DNA of 64,000 nucleotides from JAIBJN01 sp963847985. GTDB taxonomy: Bacteria > Actinomycetota > Thermoleophilia > Gaiellales > Gaiellaceae. A program made the translations under genes and the position numbers. Below the pieces are notes generated by a model. The model was not told the DNA's origin, did no database searches, and saw only the letters and a program-made list of their open reading frames with translations. This document shows, piece by piece, positions 60,037 to 64,000 of this stretch (positions within the stretch are counted from its first letter, which is position 1; each line of letters starts with the position of its first letter). The stretch lies in assembly GCA_963847985.1 (NCBI GenBank), contig CAWKBS010000008.1, forward strand, positions 248,001-312,000. The letters are read 5' to 3'.

Positions 60037-62223
60037 ATGAGTCCGTTGGCAGGTACGGGCCGCGCTTGGGCAGCGCGGTCGACACCACGGTATGCAGCGG
60101 TCGCGCTGGCGATCGCCGTTCTTGTCGCTCTCGGCATCGCAGCGACACCCGCAGCCGCCCAGGTCACGGGTCCCGTCTTCGTGGACGGGCAGGCACAGCC
60201 CGTCTTCTCCACGGTTCCGGCCACCTGGATACGGCAGGAGCTCTGGGTCGAGACCGCGATCGACAGCGATTTCGACGGGCAGCTCGACCGGATCCACATC
60301 GACGTGACGCGGGTGCAGGAGACCGACACCATCGGCCTCAAGATCCCCGTCGTGATGGAGGTGAGCCCCTACTACGGCGGTGACGTGCCCGTCGTGAACT
60401 GGGGCGTCGACCACGAGATCGGCCAGCCGCCGACCACGAGGCCGGTCGCGACGCCGACGTTCTTCGACACGAGCCCGATCATCTCGAACTCGCACACGGC
60501 GACCTGGGTGCCGCGCGGGTTCGCGGTCGTCCACGCCGAGGGCACCGGCACCGGTCTCTCGACCGGCTGCCCGACCACCGGCGACCCGTTCGAGACGCTC
60601 GGCCCGAAGGCGGTCATCGACTGGCTCAACGGCCGCGCCAAAGCCTTCACGGCGCAGACCGGCGGCACCGAGGTCTCCGCCACCTGGACGACCGGGAAGG
60701 TCGGCATGATCGGGACGTCCTACAACGGCACGCTGCCGATCGGCGTCGCCACGACCGGCGTCGAGGGCCTCGAGGCCATCGTGCCGATCTCGGCGATCAA
60801 CAGCTGGTACGACTACTACCGTGCCAACGGCGCCGTGCGTGCGCCGGGCGGGTTCCAGGGCGAGGACGCCGACGTGCTCGCCGAGTACACATACACGCGG
60901 CCCGACCAGGCGATCTGCCGGCCGGTGATCGCGGACATCGCCGCCGAGCAGGACCGTGTCACGGGCGACTACACACCGTTCTGGGACGCGCGCAACTACA
61001 TGAACGACATCGCCGACCTGAAGGCCGCCGCGCTCGTCGCCCACGGCAACAACGACTGGAACGTGATGACGAAGCACGCGGCCACGTTCTACGCGGCGCT
61101 GCGCGAGCGGAACGTGCCGCACCAGCTCTACTGGCACCAGGGCGGCCACGGCGGCTCGCCGCCGCTCGTCCGCACGAACCGCTGGTTCAGCCGCTACCTC
61201 TGGGACCACATGAACAACGTCGAGGCGGACCCGAAGGCGTGGGTCGTCCGCGAGGGCCAGAGCTCTCAGGACCCGACGCCGTACGCCGAGTGGCCGGACC
61301 CGGCCGCGGGCAAGGCCCGGCTGACCTTCAAGCCCGGCGCGCCCGCGATCGGCACGCTGACCATGCTCGGCGTCGACCAGGCGGCGGAGACGCTGACCGA
61401 CAACGCGACGATCTCGCCGGCGACGCTGATGAACTCGGCGTCCTCGCCGAACCGGCTCGTCTTCAAGACGCCGGTGCTGCAGGCGCCGGTCCGGATCAGC
61501 GGCACGCCGACGATCAGGCTGAAGATGGCCTTCGACCGGCCCAAGGCGAACATGACCGCGCACCTGATCAGCTTCCCGGGCGGCGCCGGCAACGGCACGG
61601 TCCTGAGCCGCGGCTGGATCGACCCGGAGAACCGCAACTCGCCCGCCTTCACCGAGGCGGTCGTGCCGGGCGTGTCCTACGAGCTGAACTTCGACCTCCA
61701 GCCCAAGGACTCCGTCGTCGCGGCGGGCCGCCGGCTCGGCGTCATGATCATCTCGAGCGACCGCGACTACACCGTCCGCCCGGCCCCGGGAGCCCAGCTG
61801 ACGATGGACCTGGACGAGAGCGTGATCACGCTGCCGATCGTCGGCGGCGAGGAGGCGCTCAGGCTGGCGTTCCTCGACTGGAGCGGCTTCCTCTCCACGT
61901 TCGAGGACGCCCCGGTGCTGAACGAGGCGAGCTCGGGCGGCGTCAACACGCTCTACTTCAAGCTCGGAGGCGACCACGGCCTCGGGATCCTGGCGGCCGG
62001 CTCGCCGGCCTCGCGCCAGATCGACTGCGCGACGAAGGCGCCGCTCGGCGCCCTCGAGCCCACGCAGACCCCGAGCTGGGACACGCTGTCCTACCAGGCG
62101 TACCTCCAGCGCTACTACTACCCCTGGAAGACGCCGAAGGCGTTCAAGGGGACGTGCCGCGAGTTCGTCCTCACGCTGAGCGACGGCAGCTCGCACTCGG
62201 CCTACTTCGACTTCGTCAGGTAG
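60037..62223 (+). CDS. Secreted Xaa-Pro dipeptidyl-peptidase (S15/CocE family)
   Basis: 728 aa. Signal peptide (about 1-41, ending AAAQ), an S15 alpha/beta-hydrolase domain with nucleophile GTSYNG, Asp in HGNNDWNV and His in QGGHGG, then a C-terminal jelly-roll (PepX_C-like) domain (about 480-725). Cleaves Xaa-Pro dipeptides or related substrates outside the cell. GGGGGTAGGT precedes the ATG. Frames are intact, unlike the genes just upstream. Confidence 0.92.
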   Translation: MSPLAGTGRAWAARSTPRYAAVALAIAVLVALGIAATPAAAQVTGPVFVDGQAQPVFSTVPATWIRQELWVETAIDSDFDGQLDRIHIDVTRVQETDTIGLKIPVVMEVSPYYGGDVPVVNWGVDHEIGQPPTTRPVATPTFFDTSPIISNSHTATWVPRGFAVVHAEGTGTGLSTGCPTTGDPFETLGPKAVIDWLNGRAKAFTAQTGGTEVSATWTTGKVGMIGTSYNGTLPIGVATTGVEGLEAIVPISAINSWYDYYRANGAVRAPGGFQGEDADVLAEYTYTRPDQAICRPVIADIAAEQDRVTGDYTPFWDARNYMNDIADLKAAALVAHGNNDWNVMTKHAATFYAALRERNVPHQLYWHQGGHGGSPPLVRTNRWFSRYLWDHMNNVEADPKAWVVREGQSSQDPTPYAEWPDPAAGKARLTFKPGAPAIGTLTMLGVDQAAETLTDNATISPATLMNSASSPNRLVFKTPVLQAPVRISGTPTIRLKMAFDRPKANMTAHLISFPGGAGNGTVLSRGWIDPENRNSPAFTEAVVPGVSYELNFDLQPKDSVVAAGRRLGVMIISSDRDYTVRPAPGAQLTMDLDESVITLPIVGGEEALRLAFLDWSGFLSTFEDAPVLNEASSGGVNTLYFKLGGDHGLGILAAGSPASRQIDCATKAPLGALEPTQTPSWDTLSYQAYLQRYYYPWKTPKAFKGTCREFVLTLSDGSSHSAYFDFVR

Positions 62224-62238
62224 ACGCAAGCACCACCG

Positions 62239-63600
62239 TCAGCGAGAGGCCGGCCGCGTGCCGGCCTCTCGCACGGCGAAGAGCCGCCACTCGCCGGGCA
62301 CGCCCTTCAGAACGTGGGCGCCGCGGTCGGCGAGGTCGAACCCGGAGCCGGCGACCAGGTCGCGCACTGTGCTCGAGACCAGGACCTCGGCCGGCCCGGC
62401 CTCGGCGGCGACCCGCGCGGCGATGTGGAGGACGATGCCGCCGATCCTGCCTCCCGCGAGCTCGCCCTCGCCCGTGTGTAGCCCGGCGCGGATCTCGAGG
62501 CCGAGCCGGCGGACCTCCGAGCGGATCGAGCAGGCGCATCGCAGGGCGCGGACGGGGCCGTCGAACGAGGCGACGAAGCCGTCGCCGGTGGTGTTCAGCT
62601 CGACGCCCCGGAACTCAGACAGGTGCTCGCGTACTAGCGCGTTGTGCCGGCCGAGGAGCTCGCGCCAGCCCGCGTCGCCGAGCTCCGCGGCGCGCCGGGT
62701 CGAGTCGACGATGTCGGTGAAGAGGATGGTCGCCAGCACGCGCTCGGGCTCGACGGCCGGGTCGAGCTCGCGCAGGAACGCCTCGGTTTCGTCGAGCAGG
62801 AGCCCGTTCCCGACGGGATCCGCCCAGGAGAAGCCGTCAACGAGGCCGGGCACGTCCCGGCGTACCGCGTCCGGGACTCGTTCCGCGACGTAGGCGGCGG
62901 GCCCGGCCGACGCTGTCCGGTGGAGCACGAGCGTCGGGACGCGGATGGCAGGGAGGACGTCCGTGACGTCGCCGTCCATGACCATGCGCTGGAAGGCGAC
63001 CGCTGCGCCGGGGCTCGCGCTCTGGCGCATGTGGCGGACATACCACGCCCGGAACTCCTCGTCGTCGGCCCGCGTCGGCGTGTACTCGCGGAGCTGGCGC
63101 GCGAAGAACTCTGGCGTGCCCCAGCTCTCGCCGACTTCGCGTAGCCAGTCGCGCCACTCGTCGTCGCTCCGCGCCCAGGGATAATCCGGCGAGCGGCGTC
63201 CCTTCGGCGACGGGTCGAAGAGGACGAGCGCCCCTGTTCGCTCCGGGTAGGTCGCCGCGAAGAGAATCGCCAGGCGTGACCCCTCGTGCGCACCCAAGAG
63301 CGCCGCTCGTTCCATCCCGGCGGCGTCCATGACCGCCCGGACGTCGTCCATCCGAGCCTCGAGCGTCGGCACGCTGCGGAGCCGGTCGGAGAGGCCCATG
63401 CCGCGCTTGTCGAAGAGGAGAACGCGGGCGAAGGACGCGAGCCGCTCGACGTGCTGTACGAACAGCGGCTGCTCCCAGACCGAGTCGAGATGGGCGAGGC
63501 TCCCGCGGACGACCACGAGATCCTCGGGGCCCTCGCCGACGACCTGGTACGCGATGCTGACGTCGCCGCTCTTCGCGTAGCTGATGTCCGGCACTTCCAC
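62239..63600 (-). CDS. Alpha/beta-hydrolase-class III adenylate cyclase fusion
   Basis: 453 aa. The N-terminal about 270 residues are an alpha/beta-hydrolase-like domain, but the nucleophile elbow reads LLGAHEGSRLA, with Glu in place of Ser, so hydrolysis is doubtful and ligand sensing is more likely. The C-terminal class III cyclase domain (about 280-445) has the metal residues in FTDIVDST and NTTGDGF, and a Lys near HVLKGVPGEWRLFAV. Likely a cytoplasmic cAMP synthase controlled by the hydrolase-like domain. Convergent with the S15 gene. Confidence 0.9.
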   Translation of the reverse strand: MEVPDISYAKSGDVSIAYQVVGEGPEDLVVVRGSLAHLDSVWEQPLFVQHVERLASFARVLLFDKRGMGLSDRLRSVPTLEARMDDVRAVMDAAGMERAALLGAHEGSRLAILFAATYPERTGALVLFDPSPKGRRSPDYPWARSDDEWRDWLREVGESWGTPEFFARQLREYTPTRADDEEFRAWYVRHMRQSASPGAAVAFQRMVMDGDVTDVLPAIRVPTLVLHRTASAGPAAYVAERVPDAVRRDVPGLVDGFSWADPVGNGLLLDETEAFLRELDPAVEPERVLATILFTDIVDSTRRAAELGDAGWRELLGRHNALVREHLSEFRGVELNTTGDGFVASFDGPVRALRCACSIRSEVRRLGLEIRAGLHTGEGELAGGRIGGIVLHIAARVAAEAGPAEVLVSSTVRDLVAGSGFDLADRGAHVLKGVPGEWRLFAVREAGTRPASR

Positions 63601-63627
63601 GGCGCCATTCTCCCCGACCCGAAAGAG

Positions 63628-63655
63628 AGGAGGGGCGCCGCCAGGCGCCCCTCCT
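63628..63655 (-). terminator. Perfect 12-bp hairpin
   Basis: AGGAGGGGCGCC, loop GCCA, GGCGCCCCTCCT. It lies 23 bases beyond the stop of the minus-strand FN3 gene and just before the start region of the cyclase gene, so it ends the FN3 gene transcript. Confidence 0.75.
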
Positions 63656-63678
63656 GTCGCTCGCGTGTGCCCGACGAC

Positions 63679-64000
63679 CTACGGCCGTGGGAACACGACC
63701 GGGCTGCGGTTGCCTTCGGTGTCGACCGCGCGCACGCCGAAGAAGAAGTTGTCCTTGGACATGTTCACGACGGTGTACGTGGTGACGTTGCCGACCGAGA
63801 TCGTCTGCTTCCAGTCCGAGTCGGTCGTCTCGCGCCAGACGATCTCGTAGCCGGCGAGGTCCGGCTCCGGGTTCGCCGTCCAGCGGAGGACGGTGTCGTA
63901 GCTGAGACCGCCCTGGATGCGAACGCCCTTCGGGGCGACGGGCGCGTCGGCCAGCGCCGCGAGCGCCGCGACGTTCACCTTCGCCACCCGCGCGATGTAC
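63679..64000 (-). CDS. C-terminal part of a secreted protein with fibronectin type III domain (runs off the window)
   Basis: At least 106 residues; the frame is open to the window edge (YIARVAKVNVAALAALADAP). The last about 85 residues form an FN3 domain (GVRIQGGLSYDTVLRWTANP, LAGYEIVWRETTDSDW, FFFGVRAVDTEGNRS). The Ala-rich helix before it resembles the end of M28/M20-type metallopeptidases, which sometimes carry a C-terminal FN3, but the catalytic part lies outside, so this is inference. Confidence 0.7.
   Translation of the reverse strand, partial: YIARVAKVNVAALAALADAPVAPKGVRIQGGLSYDTVLRWTANPEPDLAGYEIVWRETTDSDWKQTISVGNVTTYTVVNMSKDNFFFGVRAVDTEGNRSPVVFPRP

Noticed and set aside
59926..62229. 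A 767-codon minus-strand frame opposite the S15 peptidase
   Set aside because: Antisense shadow rich in Arg/Val/Asp without domain structure; the S15 triad is on the plus strand.

Overview
The window is a stretch of very GC-rich, gene-dense bacterial chromosome. GTG starts, 4-bp ATGA/GTGA overlaps between consecutive genes, tRNA genes without an encoded CCA, an ANTAR regulator, a SigG-like sigma factor, DrrAB-type ABC genes and a secreted Rpf-like transglycosylase all point to Actinomycetota. Thermoleophilia (Gaiellales/Solirubrobacterales-like) is my best guess, by inference only. I see no phage, insertion sequence, CRISPR array or replication origin. Most genes look like chromosomal housekeeping or accessory genes in short operons.

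Layout. 0-6.8 kb: pspAA/pspA end (minus), then a plus-strand run of Vps62-like membrane protein, metallo-beta-lactamase hydrolase, O-methyltransferase, a stand-alone E2-type acyltransferase and an acyl-CoA synthetase. 6.8-11.7 kb: two zinc-dehydrogenase-family genes (one frameshifted), a secreted beta-propeller protein, and an OmpR-type two-component pair. 11.7-15.6 kb: tRNA-Ala(CGC), a tiny secreted Cys peptide and a large secreted subtilase. 15.6-26.7 kb: stress and regulatory genes (ABM, cold shock, ANTAR), an MprF/LPG-synthase-like membrane protein, a secreted isomerase-like TIM barrel, an ECF sigma/anti-sigma pair and a SigG-like sigma factor. 26.8-32.7 kb: an UnbU-UnbV-like fusion, dodecin, cupin, DMT transporter and amine oxidase. 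32.8-33.6 kb: two microprotein-size transcription units, both closed by intrinsic terminators. 33.6-37.9 kb: DrrAB-type ABC transporter, YidB, zinc peptidase, tandem ABM-like protein and MarR. 38-45.3 kb: MFS transporter, GH25, L,D-transpeptidase, YyaL-type thioredoxin protein, a nicotinamidase-like gene divergent from an NrtR-like regulator, and an Rpf-like protein. 45.4-50.5 kb: small membrane proteins, a diguanylate cyclase behind a sigma-28-like promoter, tRNA-Ala(TGC), a DUF899 protein and a frameshifted lipoprotein. 50.6-64 kb: large secreted proteins (ThuA-like, M1 peptidase, S15 peptidase, FN3 protein), a class III aminotransferase with ACC deaminase, and a hydrolase-adenylate cyclase fusion.

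Reading frames are broken in several places: about 8.47 kb, 50.36 kb, 51.82 kb and 54.6 kb, and repeatedly at 58.3-59.9 kb. In each case the protein continues in another frame with no other damage. This fits either very recent pseudogenes or consensus indel errors, and the sequence alone cannot tell them apart.

The items I would look at first are: the stand-alone E2-like acyltransferase translationally coupled to an acyl-CoA ligase; the UnbU-UnbV-like fusion without an enediyne PKS; the complete microprotein transcription unit at 32.84-33.09 kb; the ribosome-binding-site hairpin at 16.57 kb; the secreted Cys-loop peptide at 11.9 kb; and the 161-bp element with terminal inverted repeats at 39.2 kb.
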